Origin: Apostichopus japonicus
Taxonomy: Eukaryota; Echinodermata; Holothuroidea; Aspidochirotida; Stichopodidae
Direction of reading: 5' to 3'
Assembly: GCF_037975245.1 (NCBI RefSeq)
Contig: NC_092568.1
Coordinates: 29,888,001-29,952,000, forward strand
DNA: 64,000 bases
The stretch's first letter is position 1, and each line of letters begins with the position of its first letter. A model generated the notes under the pieces. It was not told where the DNA came from. It ran no database searches and was given only the letters and a program-made list of their open reading frames with translations. The translations under genes and the position numbers were made by a program. Shown piece by piece: positions 12,601 through 24,747 of the stretch.

Positions 12601-15600
12601 GGAATCAGTTATTTCACCAGCACCGTAGACTATGTCAGTTGGAATTTTGGTATGCTTCTATGTACCCATTCTTTTTTTTTATCTTTCTAGTCATTGCTAA
12701 ATTATTTTCATTCTTTTTTCACTCTGTCATTTGAGTTCACCCTCAATGTGTGTGTACTGTTACGTCTCCCCCGAAATGTAATTCCTAAAAAGTGCTTAAA
12801 AGTAAATTTTTGACAATATTAGCAATTCTGCTTGGATTTAATCTTGATTGATTGAAGTCCTTGAGCTCTGTAAGAAGCTTACCGGCATTCAATCCCTCCG
12901 ATCTTCTTCATCATTAGGCAAAAAAAAACGCAAAAGAGTTTTATCTCTCAACTTTTTCCTCTTTTTTGGGGGGGAACTTATCAAAGTCCTTTTTATAGGA
13001 GATTGCAACGAGTTAAATAAAAAAAAAATAGGTGAAAATGGAACTGTGATAGACTTTAACACTATCAATCATTTAACGAAGACTCTTTGCTGTTTACTCC
13101 GATCGAACAAGAGTATCATGTGCGAGAATCTTAAGATTAACATCGTTATGAAGTTTAAAATTAAGCAAAAATAAAGAGAGAGAGAGAAAGAAAAAAGACA
13201 GAGAACAAGATTAAGATGATATATGGGAAAATTGGGGAGGAGTAAAATATTTGTTTAAGTGAGATATTTAAAAGCTATTTTGAATAATGGACAGCAAATA
13301 TGCAATCGATAAATTTATAAACTAGTAAAGCAGACAAGTTTTTGAAGGAAATATAAATATTGTATTAATGGTGGATTATTTAGACGGTTGCAGGGCGAAA
13401 AAGATATCACGGAAAGGAAAAGCAAAAGAAAAATGTATGTCATTACATAAGTAATTTAACACTCTTACAAAGTTGAAGTCATCAATTTTTTATTTTTTCC
13501 TTATATTTCTTGACTTTTACAGAACTCATGTATTTGTTTCTTAAGCCCTGATTTTGAATAAGGTGGAGGTTTTTTCCTTTCTTTTAGTTAATCTGGACGA
13601 CAATGAAAATAGTAAAAATAAATGCAGAAAAAAGTAAAAGAGGGTATTTGTTGTTATAAATTTATAGTCTACAATACAACTTAGAAAGATTTAAGGCACA
13701 CTCATTGAAAGGGGATCAACATTTAACATCTTTTACCTACTTTTGTGAATTTAAGTAATCTGGTCGTAACAATTGCATCGATTTATGTGTCAAGAACGCG
13801 AGTGGAAATAAAGTGAAAGAAGCTTATGAAATAACAAAAGAGGTTTATTTAGGATCTTATCTCCCAGTTATGTTCAGGATCACTTTTTTTTTGGGGGGGG
13901 GGGAAGATTCACAATAGTATAAGTAACCATGACATTGTGGATAAATTTCTGTAGAGGGCTTAGTGTAATGATCTTGACTTTTGGTCGAGATAGACTCATT
14001 TTCCAGCCACTTTCTCTGACAGCAACCCTTGTACACTTCAACAGATCTTCCTGAAAGGGAATGAACATAATTTTCTAGCAAAATTCCTTCCAGAAAATCA
14101 AAAGTATTTTGGTCAATGAGATCCTATGCATTATTATATAGGTAGCTTTTGGTTTTTCTTTTCATTTAACACAAAAGCCATAAAAGAACTAGCAAAGTTT
14201 TATGTATTTCCTGTCAAACCAATCTTTGCCCTACATACAATAACCTCCCTCACCCCAGCAGAAGAATCCACTTTGTGACATCAGCGTAGTCAAATGCTAT
14301 TAGAGGGAACTTCAGTGATATAGTTACGATCAAAGAGGAGGGAGGGAGGGGTGGGGGAAGAGAGATAAAGGGGTGGGGGGTTCTATCAATTATGCAAATT
14401 CAAGGGTTTCCTTTTTGTCTTCAAAATATAATGCTATGAGCCATAAACAGGGCTTGAAAATGTCAGATAATAATATGATTTTTTTTTCGATTTAAAATAT
14501 AATATAAATGAGAATTTGTAGCCTTTCTTTTTATAAGAAGCCATTTTGCATTTATCTGTTTGTGGATGGTCTCATCTTCTGCCAGCACAATTGTGAATTG
14601 CTGAAATGGAGAGCTCTGTGCCAAGTCATTGCTAACATTCACCTTTGAACTCTTGATCCTTCTTGTTTGGTTCTTGCATATATTGGTTGTTGTTAATATT
14701 CACATGGTAAACATTCTTTTTTACACTTAACTGCTTGGTGGTAAATTTATACTCAGAAGGAATCATCCAGTTATCTTCAAAGTTTCATTTTTGGCATTAG
14801 ATTTTCATCTTGGACAAAATTATTGTTTCTAGGTGGGGTGTTCTTAACTTGGAGATTTAACCATGATCATTGAAATATAGGAGGCTGGAGCACCAAAACA
14901 CTCAGATGCCATCAAAAATACCCATCCCTCCATGTAAATGTTCAGTGCCAGTAAACTGCCCCTTCATGTAAACATTACTGTCATATTCTCGGATTTCCTG
15001 AATATAAATATAGTTACCTAAAAGTACAGGTCAAAATCAAATCTAAGACTTTCTTTGATGGAATGAAAAAAGGGTGGTTAAAAAAAACAACAAAAAAAAC
15101 AGCCTGAATAGGATTCTCTTGATCTCTGGGAGGAAAACCCCAACAACATTACCCATAAAATAAAAAACCTGTACTGGAAAATGATTAAAGGATAATCTGA
15201 ATGATGCTTAATTAATATTGTCATATAAATATGATAAGCATGCTTGTCATAGTTGTAGCAGATTAGCAAAGAGGGATGATCCAATTTGTCTTGTTCCATT
15301 TTTCAATGTTTGATATATATTATATACAATCATATATCACCCAAGCAAGTGTAAGAATACCTAGGTCAAAAGGTGAGGTCAAAGGTGAGGCCAAAAAATG
15401 AGGTCTAAAGGTGAGCAGGTGGCAAAATATATATTTCAGTTAATGTCCTTATAAGGCACTTGATGGAGTTAGGCTGTGGGGGGGGGGAAGTATGTTATTG
15501 TGGTGAGCAGAATTTCACAACCTGAAATAATTAAGGCTATGTATGTAATTCATACTAAACATGAATTGGCTCAGGAACCTGGTTGTTCATATCAATTAGC

Positions 15601-15893
15601 AAATGGCCAAAACGTAGAAAATCCTCAGTCTAAAATAATTTCTCTCTTTTTTTTATTATATATAACACTTTTTTGTAAAGGACTCTGTTGCAAGATGTCC
15701 ACCATTCAAGAATCTCTCCAACGTTAATATCCCGCCACCTGTTTTACAATCACCGTTCCAAAAATGTCCAATCTCGGACGAATCTTCTCCCCTCCTAAAA
15801 TGCATATTTTGCTCTTGATTTTATTTTTTCCTGAATTCTCTGTTGATGATTCAGTCTTGAATTTTCATTTTTATGGTCTTGTTTTGGTCGTAG
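9660..15893 (+). other. EHBP1-like intron (6.23 kb)
   Basis: No exon is supported inside. It has C-rich and G-rich tracts (9825-9850, 10198-10240, 11226-11260, 12536-12580, 13895-13905, 14335-14380), poly-T at 10850-10870 and a short cluster of AGGTCA-like repeats at 15363-15420. The 127-codon minus-strand frame at 10995-11378 and the 108-codon plus frame at 12848-13174 show no family resemblance. Confidence 0.65.
15363..15420. repeat. Short tandem repeat of AGGTCA-like half-sites
   Basis: AGGTCA (15363-15368), AGGTGA (15371-15376), AGGTCA (15376-15381), AGGTGA (15383-15388) and AGGCCA (15388-15393) follow each other, then further GAGGTC and AGGTGAG copies. The spacings form DR2- and DR1-like pairs. 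It may be only a short degenerate tandem repeat that happens to contain nuclear-receptor half-sites. Confidence 0.6.
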
Positions 15894-15993
15894 ATCCAGG
15901 GTCTGATTCGGAGGTTCATCTGATGCAGGAATGGTTTGAGCTGGTCAACAAAAAGAACGCCTTGATCAGACGACAGGAGCAACTTAACGTCAT
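15894..15993 (+). CDS. EHBP1: EHBP1-like exon D (bMERB central segment)
   Basis: The acceptor is TTTTGGTCGTAG and the donor is GTGAGT. The phase-1 G plus AT gives Asp, then PGSDSEVHLMQ and EWFELVNKKNALIRRQEQL, ending in phase 2. The EWF.LVN.KNAL.RR block is the most conserved part of the bMERB domain and matches EHBP1 very closely. The preceding acidic PGSDSE forms the loop between helices. The sequence is intact. Confidence 0.95.
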
Positions 15994-18643
15994 GTGAGTA
16001 GATATCAGATGGTTTCCTCATTTCATTGTCCGTGGGATGCCAACGGAACAGCTGGTTTTGCATTCAGGGGTAAATTATGTATATTACGGATTTCAGATCA
16101 GAGCTATAGCAAGTATAGTTCTTCAAACAAATAGATTGCCTAAAATTATTTACAATTATTTTAATTTTTTTTTTTTTCTTAATAAAGGATATATTTTAAA
16201 TGATTCCATTATTAGACATAAAGACAAAATCTGTTCTTAACGTTGAAATTGGAAGTGACAAACACGTAGTTAATATATGTGAGTCGTTTCCCATTGTATG
16301 TGTGTGATTGGGGGGGGGGTGGGAGGGTCGGTAGGGAAGGGGAAGCAAACATATTATTGATTTCTTTGTATAGAACAGTATAAAAAGTTTCCAAAACCAA
16401 CTCTTAAGCTAGGGAATAATTTTACCTGGTATTGCATAATGCAGTGGTATACAGGTAGGCAATTAAATTTAAATATTGTAAGATATATCATATTGCAATC
16501 TGTAAATTTGAAGAGTTTTGTCTGGCCCATCTTCTAGTAGCCTCCTAGCATGTGAGAATGTGTCATATGATTCTGTGCTAAGATGAAGTGTTGTTATTGG
16601 AATCGATGCTAAGATGGAAATCAGGTCAATGCACCCCATTGCAGTTCTATTGTGATAAATACATATTACTTTCTAGTAATACTTTGTTTTTATTTTCGTT
16701 CTTTGTAATTTGTGTGGTGAGGAGATGGCCAAAAAAAATGATCTTCTTTAATAAATGTGTTATTTATTTTTAAATAATAAAATATATATAAAAAGAGCTT
16801 TTGAATTATTTTGACAGGAATCTTACATTCCAGTGGTAAAAATAAATATTGAAACACCAAAAGATTTAACATATATTAATATGTACAGTATGTTAATATA
16901 AAAAAAAAACTATCATAAAGTTGATACAAACAGTATAGCAATCAAACTTTAATTCAGTAATCGATAAAAGTCTTAACAATCTAACAGCTTCTATTTGATA
17001 GTGTATGTACATGATATTGATATGCTACATGTTCCCATACAGTGAAACAGTAAACATATCATGTATATATATTGATATTTCTGTAATATATATAAACTTA
17101 TATTGTAACTTTGTAGTCTGTACTCCATTCGCCTCTGTTCCTTTTTCTAAATATTGACCTTTCATAACATTTTACTTAACAGAATTCATGTGTTTAATAT
17201 TAATTATATACTTATTTAATTACTTATTAATTATTAATTACTTATTAATTATATATGAGATATGTCTTTTAATACTGAATTTTGGTAGCATCAATACACA
17301 AACATGTATTTTTTTCTTGATTCACTTTTATAGTAAAAAATAAAAAAATAACATGAAGGATGCTTGAGTAAGTCTGTTACTAGGGCATGTTTGACAATGC
17401 TGTTCTGTCATGTGACCCTCCTTTTTGAAGTTTGAGAACCAACAGAGTGCTACAAATTTCTCCGCTGGTTAATTACTTTACGATACTTGTATAAATGTAT
17501 TTGGAAGTTATGTGGAGCACACCGGCGGATACAATTTACACATGATGACCAATTTCAAGTTCTGTAGTAAAAATATTGTCATAGTGTTATTTGACACTCG
17601 AGTAAGTCTTTTACACGAGCACGTGCGGCCTAGTTTGGACAATTGCTCTATTTAGGAAGGGCCTTTATTCGACGAGGACACTAAAGAGGAAATAAAAACC
17701 CTGGTTGGTTGCAGTTACAATCTGTGTGATTTGTATGGTGTGAAATACTCCAGACATGACTCTTTCTTTTTTTGTGAATGCCGAAAGAAGAATTAAAAAA
17801 AAATGGTCGAAGAAGCAAAAGAAATACCACCGATTGTGGAGGGAAATGTCGAGCTGCTAAAAAAGTCAGCATTGCATTCAATTTTCTTACGACAGCAGGG
17901 TGCGAGAGCGGAAGCAACATATTTTATTAAACGGAACACCTGCAAAAGAAGAAGAAAATAATCTAATGCGATTGTTATTGGCAAGAAAATCTCTCCAAGA
18001 AGAATGTTTCTCGGAGAGTAATTAGGGGGTTCCCTGCGGTGGGATATGGATGAAACCTCATGCTGTAGAAAATTAGTTTGGAAGTAGAAAGTAACGTCAT
18101 GAAGTCAATACCAGAGGGTGCCAGATGTAAGATGAAACTGTCCTCAGGGGTCCAAATTTTTGCAAAGAAAGACCCCCATTTTTTTTACCTTCATATTTCA
18201 TGTTCCCTCTTTTGGTGGTCTTTCTTTCTTCTCTCTCTCTCTCTGTCCTTGTTTATTGGTTTTTTGTTTTTTGTTTTTTTGGAGAACATTAGATGACATT
18301 AGCTTATTTTGTTGTAGGTAACTGTTTCCCCACATATGGCTCTTTTTAATTTCAAATTCATAACTATTCTATGTGCCATCTGTTGGGCAGAGTACAGTAG
18401 CTTCACAGAAGGTAGCTTGCAAGACTCAAAAGATTTGAAAAACTATAACTATTTTGGTTAAATGTACCTCATAAGTTAGGATAGCAAGGTACCAGGAACT
18501 TATTTCTGTCTAGTATGTATGTACGTTGTCATAATAGTTTTGGTCAATTCTCTTAATCACAAAATTGTCTACAACTTTTGTTTGAAACACTGGTAACAAA
18601 TGTGCTCTGTTACAGCTCCCTTTTGTTCATTTCTCTTTGTTTT

Positions 18644-18670
18644 GGTGGGGGTGGGGTGGGGGTGGGGTGG
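18644..18670 (+). other. G-rich tract with G-quadruplex potential
   Basis: Consecutive runs of four or five G separated by single T on the plus strand, which is the sense strand of the host gene, so the transcript would also carry it. Confidence 0.55.
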
Positions 18671-19134
18671 ATTAGGCAGAGTTATACCCCTGTGTTTATT
18701 TACCCCAAAAGAAACTGGATAACACTTTTAAATAGATGTGTTTTTTTGGTTTTTTTGGTATGTATGTTGATTATTTTACCTATGAAGCTCTAAACAGATT
18801 AGATCAGTAGTGGCCCCAAACTTTGACATACTCAAAACTGCTAGAAGTCATTCTGTTCATGAGATAATGTTGTTTTTTATGATAACTTTAGAAAACTCCC
18901 CCATTTCAGGGGAAGTGATTAGAATTCATATTGTGAATGCTAAATTTTGAACATTTGAGATAAGATTAAATATCAATTTGTAATTATTACATGTATTCAA
19001 GCTGCGGGATATCTAATAGTGAAATTGTATTAAAACTTTCAAGCAGGATAAATACATGAGTGGCGAGAATGCATGATGAATATACCTATGACTCATAATT
19101 TATGAGTCCTACTTTCTTTGTCATGAATGGTAGA

Positions 19135-19560
19135 TTGCAGAGTTGTAATATGAGTACAACTGAAATGAGATATTAAGTACAAGTTAGATTTTCCCTTGGT
19201 ATGATGAGTACAAGGATCTTAAACTGGGAGTAGTCATTATTGGTATCTATACTATGTATGTAGTAGTACAAGTAGAGTTGTTATATGAGTACAACTTAAA
19301 CAAGTACAATATGAAGTACAAGTTAGATTGTCCATTGGTATGATGAGTATAAGGATCTTAAACTGGGAGTACTAGCATTTAGTCATTATTGGTATATATA
19401 CTATGTATGTAGTAGTACAAGAAGAGTTGTTATAAGAGTACAACTTAAACAAGTACAATATGAAGTACAAGTTAGATTGTCCCTTGGTATGATGAGTACA
19501 AGGATCTTAAACTGGGAGTACTAGCATTTAGTCATTATTGGTATCTATACTATGTATGTC
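19135..19560. repeat. Tandem repeat, three copies of ~140-149 bp
   Basis: The block from GAAGTACAAGTTAGATT through TTGGTATGATGAGTA, AGGATCTTAAACTGGGAGTA and TCATTATTGGTAT recurs with starts near 19183, 19322 and 19471. Spacing is 139 then 149 bp; the later copies carry an extra ACTAGCATTT. Copies are highly similar, so expansion was recent. Confidence 0.9.
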
Positions 19561-20282
19561 CATGAGTGGTACAAGTACTGGAACTGTTTGATGTGGGCGA
19601 GGTATTAGACATCTGTGGCAACAATAATGCAATGAAATGAACAATAAACATAATATATTTTGTGTTTGTGAATTCATTTGCAGGGGACTTTGGGGGTGGG
19701 GGTTGGAAACGTGTAAGCTTCCACATTGTCAGAGAACAATTTAATGTTGAATAGGGAATGCAATGTTACAACACTATCTATTAACTTGTGATCAAGTGGT
19801 GTTTGTATAATAATGTCACATTCTAAAAGTAAGCAGTATTTTAAATTAAAATTTTCAAGTTTATGGAATGTAACATCCTGGATATATTTTTGTGTGCGTG
19901 TGTGTGTGTGCGTGCATGCATGCGTGTTTCTAACTCTCTGATAGTGCAGTAAATCATACCCCAGTGGTACAACATTATTTTTACCTTGTCGTTGTTCACC
20001 TGGGAAAGATTCACTTGTAAATTCAGATGCATATCTAAGCGAGGCTGAGTTTGTCAAAATATTCATGACTCCTTTGAGTATGTCATAAAAACTGGACTGA
20101 CCTGCTGTTGGTCACAGCTTGGTGCATTCCTACCTGCGATGAGGTTAAAAATGTATTTATATGGATAGACCGATCCATATCTAACCACGCCTCTGGTTTG
20201 TGTGAACCTCTGATGCTATCTGTAGTTATGCAAGCATTTGGGTGGATTTCATCCTTTTTCTTTCTTTTCTAAAAATAAAATA

Positions 20283-20500
20283 TAAGAAGTTGTATTTGCT
20301 GATATTTGTAGTAATAAGCAGTATATACTTAATAAAGCCCTCTTTTCTCTTTTGTTGTTTACAGAAATCATAGAGATTCTTTTATTGACGATTGTTAAAT
20401 GACTTATCATGTGATTAAGTTCTTTATGTCTACTGGCAGAAATCTGCCAGTTTTTGTATACTGGCAAATGGCAAAATCTACTGGCATTTTAATGTAAATT
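20283..20500. repeat. Diverged direct repeat, copy 1
   Basis: It shares with 20850-21045 the order: GTAATAAGC, CATAGAGATTCTTTTA, CTGACGATTGT-like, CTACTGGCAGAAA, CTGGCAAATGGCAAAATC. It contains a perfect hairpin, ACTGGCAGA-AA-TCTGCCAGT. It is probably an interspersed repeat of unknown family or an old segmental duplication. Confidence 0.7.
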
Positions 20501-20849
20501 GCCTGAATTTCAAAGCCTTGCTAATTGTATGGAATAAGGAAATTTCTACCAAATGTTTTGTTTTTCCCTGTACCTTGTACCTTTCCTCCTCCTTCATGAA
20601 GTGGCCATACTATGTTAAACAGAAAGACCTTCAGTACATACATGTATGTCTTTGCTTAGATCCTACACTATCCTATCATTCAATAAGGCGTTCTCATGTA
20701 TGGACTGTATTAGGCAAATTGACTTCAGTGGTCGGTATGGTTACTATGCCCAGAATGTCACAATTTTAGCCACTTGCAAAAAGTGCCGGTGCTTAAATAA
20801 TCTACTGGTATTTTCTTGAATTACAATTCTTTTGAGAGGAGCCTAGTCA

Positions 20850-21045
20850 TATTTGCCGATAATATGCAGTAATAAGCCCTTTTTGGTTAGTGCAGACGCC
20901 ATAGAGATTCTTTTACTGACGATTGTAAACTGTCTTACTGTGTGTTTAAATTCTTAATATCTACTGGCAGAAAATTGCCAGTGCCCTTGTTTTGTTTACT
21001 ACTGGCAAATGGCAAAATCATTGAGCCTGAATTTTGAGGCCTGGT
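20850..21045. repeat. Diverged direct repeat, copy 2
   Basis: Same block order as copy 1, about 0.57 kb upstream. The hairpin is degraded here (CTGGCAGAAAATTGCCAG, still self-complementary at CTGGCA/TGCCAG). Substitutions and indels are frequent, so the duplication is older than the nearby 140-bp tandem array. Confidence 0.7.
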
Positions 21046-22830
21046 GACAGCCCCATAGTAATTTCAGTATTTCACAATCTGAATAAAAGTTCATAAACAT
21101 TTTAATCGCTACACAAAATTTCCCGGTAGAAGTCTTTTTTTAATTTCATCTTTATTACATTTCACTCATTTTTTCACCATTATAAATCTGAAAATATTGA
21201 TAAACAGCAAAAAAGTACCACATATACAAAGACTAAGAAGCATAAAATTACATACATTTAATATATTAGCTTATAAAGATAAGATTAAGTAAATGGTTTA
21301 ATAAATGGCAAAAGTCTTTAAGTTACAACAACTAGTCTACAACAAAAGGTTCAAGTGCTTCTGTTTAAATAAAATAAACTTCTGAATGCTCATATTCTAT
21401 ATTTTGATAGGATATGAGAATTTTGCATAAATTTCTATTGGCATTTAAAACTAAAAGACTCTCAAGTGCAGGATACAACGAATGTCTTTCAGCGTTATTG
21501 ATCAACTCTGCTCTTAGCAGCGGTATTTATGACTTCATAGCTACAGATAAAACAGATCTATATTAAGTATATTGTCCAATACCCAAGCTATTTTAGTCTC
21601 TAACTTTGTGTCTAACTTTTTGCAACATATAATGATACCATATGTACAGTGTACTGTATAGATGATGTGAGGGTATAAATAACAGAATTAGAAACATTCT
21701 TTGCACCTTGATTAAAGAATGGAACAACGTAGGCTAAGCTCAACACAATGTAATATTCTTTATTCAATACTCAATATATGTGGCATGAAAAAATTGTCGG
21801 ATTCTCGATGTATTCTTCGACAGTGGAAGATTAAGAAAGAATTTCTTAAGGAATAATGAATTTAAAAAATTAGATAATTTTTTTTTTGTCCTGTCAACAA
21901 AGTTAGAGAGGAATTTCCATATCATTTATTTCCTGTTCTACCTCCCTAGTTAAAGATTCTTTATTTATTTTTTTTCTCTTCTTTTTTGGTTCACTATATT
22001 TTTGTCTGGTCTCTTGTGCTGTAGGGTGGGTGGGGGTGTATGGTAAGGTGTGGGTTCATAGTCTCTTTGTCATTTAAAAAAAATTTTTTTTTTAGGTTCT
22101 TTGGCTAGGACACCTGTTTGTTACTCTGTTTCCCTGTTTCAACTACTTCCTTGTATTTTTTCAAGGGGTCTTTTTTTCCCCCAAGAGGACTTAAAACACA
22201 ACTAAGTCACATTTTATACTTCATCTGCAGTTTCCTTGACCATTTTTTTTCGGCATTAGCTTTGTTTGCTACCTCTTTTTGTATACATTTATATTTAGTT
22301 CTAGCTCTTCTATTATTCCCCAAACAGCTAAAGAAATGAAATTAGAATAAAAGTCTCAGATTTCAAAGAATATATACACCAAGAAACAAGACCGGCTCTG
22401 GTCTGACTCCCATGTTGATAGCTTGTCTTTGCTAAGATATAATGTTTGGAATTGATTCATTTCATTTCATTACATGTCTAGGATATCTTTACATTGTGCA
22501 ATTCATTGGTGATCATGTCATACATCATGGACAATGAATCAGGCTCTATGCCTTTCATTGTTTTTTGGCTGATTTAATAAGGACTAATTTACATCACATT
22601 CTAATTTTGATGGGGATACTTGATTGATAAGTAACCGTAATACCGAAAGCAATCATCGATATATCGGGACAAAAGCCTCTCCACTTTTACATCTTCTTCA
22701 TCAGTCCAATAGCCTTTATTTTATTAATGTAGAAAGTTTTTTTAAAAAACAATGTGACTTTTGTCTAAAGTAAAGGTTTTCCTTTATATATCTCATATTT
22801 TCCTTTTCCCTTTCCACTTTTGCTTTTTAG

Positions 22831-22904
22831 GGAGAAGGAACAAGATTTAGAAAGAAAATATGAGTTGTTAAAGAGGGAACTCACGATAATGATGGCCATT
22901 GAAG
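22831..22904 (+). CDS. EHBP1: EHBP1-like exon E (bMERB helix)
   Basis: The acceptor is TTTGCTTTTTAG and the donor is GTAAGC. The first base completes Met, then EKEQDLERKYELLKRELTI and MMAIE, ending in phase 1. EKE.DLE.KYELL.RELR..MAIE is the expected continuation of bMERB helix 2 into helix 3, with a coiled-coil heptad pattern. It is short (74 nt) but unambiguous. Confidence 0.95.
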
Positions 22905-23713
22905 GTAAGCACAACAAGCCCAAAGATCATTATTGATATATGTGGTAGAGATAACTGACGTGAAAAGTTTCTGAAACAGCTAAGAAATATCTTATACCAT
23001 TTGGAAGATATGGTCATGAAGTGTTATTATACCTATTTTAAGTTCCTATCAAACTCCTGCAAGGTCTTTAACCCTTTGCTCATTTGACCTTCAAGTTTTC
23101 CCCTCTTAATATATAAAAATTTAAAAAGGTATGCTTCCCTCCTCCCCCCCCCTCTCAAACTTAAAAAAATTAAAGAAGAAAAACAAAGCAAAATCACTTT
23201 AGATTGCTCTGGAATACAAAACCCAACTTTCTTTGGGCCTGCTGAGATAAAGAATTTCAAACGTAACTGCTTTTCATGTTTTCCCGGTCAGCTGTAAGCA
23301 CTATGGTTTATATGTATTCTTTTGATATCCGTGAATTTATATGTTTAATGTTATTGAAAAAGATCTGTTTACAAGAATTTGACTATGTTGAGGTATTTTG
23401 CATATTGTTTTACCAAATGAAATTGAATGTAAAGATCATTTGCAATAATTGTCCAATTCATAAAAATAAAATGCAAACCATCCTCCCCCCCTACCATCCC
23501 AGTCAACTGTACACTATGGGTACATGTTTTCTTCTGACATACATTTATTATTTTCTGTTATAAACTTGGAAAATCTACTCACAGTAATTTCAATACAACG
23601 AGGCATTTTAAAATGTATTTAAGTAACTGAACGTGTATGTTTGATTAGTCTATTCCAATTATTGTTCCCATTAATCAAAATTGTATTGTTTCTTTTCTGC
23701 ATCTTAACTACAG
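22905..23713 (+). other. EHBP1-like intron (0.81 kb)
   Basis: GT-AG intron with donor GTAAGC and acceptor CTTAACTACAG. C-rich tract at 23133-23155. Nothing else recognised. Confidence 0.75.
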
Positions 23714-23828
23714 ACTGGCAAAAAACCGAACAGGAACGACATAGAGAACAGCTTCTACTGGATGAAATGGTTATCATGGTTGATAAGAGGAACGAACTAG
23801 TAGAGCAGCTTGATGCTCAAGAAAGAGA
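23714..23828 (+). CDS. EHBP1: EHBP1-like exon F (bMERB last helix)
   Basis: The phase-1 G plus AC gives Asp, so the junction reads AIE-DWQKTEQERHREQ, then LLLDEMVIMVDKRNELVEQL and DAQERE, ending in phase 2 at GTAAGC. DWQKTE...R.EQLLL.E.V.LV.KR..LV..LDAQE is diagnostic for the C-terminal bMERB helix of EHBP1. The exon is 115 nt, not a multiple of three, so skipping it changes the frame of the last exon. Its second half and the start of the following intron are duplicated in tandem immediately downstream. Confidence 0.96.
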
Positions 23829-23882
23829 GTAAGCATATACACCCCTCATCATACCTTTGTCCCCCACCCCCCCCCCCCCATT

Positions 23883-24015
23883 AGAGAACAGCTTCTACTT
23901 GAGGAAATGGTTATCATGGTTGATAAGAGGAACGAATTAGTAGAGCAGCTTGATGCTTAAGAGAGAGAGTAAGTATATTTACCCCTCACCATACCATTGG
24001 CCCCACCCCCCCTAT
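23883..24015 (+). pseudogene. EHBP1: Tandem partial copy of exon F with in-frame stop
   Basis: 23883 onward repeats 23743 onward at an exact spacing of 140 bp. It covers the 3' two-thirds of exon F plus about 50 bp of its intron, with roughly 10 differences. A C-run followed by ATTAG at 23880-23884 mimics an acceptor. If used, the split codon from exon F is completed in frame and reads E-EQLLLEEMVIMVDKRNELV before TAA at 23958-23960, where the parental exon has CAA (Gln). A donor-like GTAAGT follows. The apparent intron between the two would be only 56 nt. It is most likely a dead exon duplicate, but it could act as a poison exon that removes the CaaX box. Confidence 0.8.
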
Positions 24016-24747
24016 CCCTCCCTTTTGACCCTACCCTCCCCTCCCCTCCTCCACCATACAGGACCTTGTCAGAGTCAACAGAAAGTTTTTTCATTTTGAT
24101 TTTCAAGACTGAAACCTTCACCGCATTGTTTTCAAGTTCTAGTTGTAGTAGATTTTGTTATTGTTATTTAAGATGTAGTGTTCAGCAATAATATGCAAAA
24201 CAGAAGCTTGAAGATCTCCTTTTACGGTCGATAAGTGTTTATGCTTCATTTGCATAAGTGAAAAAGGAAAAAAAATTCCTCCGATCAAATCTTCCATATA
24301 AAGTCATGTCTAGTTGCTCTTCATAGTCCTCTCGGGAAGTTTTGTAAACATTTTATTTTTATCAAAACATTTTTATCTTGCTGGGGTTTTGGGGAGGCAG
24401 TTGGAAGTTTTAGGGAACACTTGTGAATATTAAACTTTTATGAAAATTCATATCTAAATAAAAACATGTTTACAAAGATGTTTTTCCCCTTTCCCTAGTT
24501 CTGGAGAAATATTACAGCAGGTTTAATACGCTACCCAGACTACTATTTATGGTTTTTCATTATACAAATGTATATCTGTGCAAGTCTATTCCATTTTGTT
24601 GGTAAATTTTATTAATACTGTTATTAAGGCTTCTTAACTCACCAGCTCTTTCTTTACAGTCTTTCTTTCATCGTTGATACTCTCTGAAATTTATTTTTCA
24701 GCTCTCTTCTTTGGTAACCATATCAATGAATCATACAATATTGCCCA

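Larger units (their letters stand above)
15994..22830 (+). other. EHBP1-like intron (6.84 kb)
   Basis: The largest visible intron, ending with a clear pyrimidine tract (TTTTCCCTTTCCACTTTTGC) before the acceptor. It holds a G-rich tract with quadruplex potential (18644-18670), a ~140-150 bp tandem repeat (19135-19560), a diverged ~0.57-kb-spaced direct repeat (20283-21045) and a CA/GT-rich run (19893-19925). No additional exon is supported. Confidence 0.65.

Noticed and set aside
15851..16063. Minus-strand frame over 15894-15993
   Set aside because: Antisense of the strongly conserved bMERB exon D.
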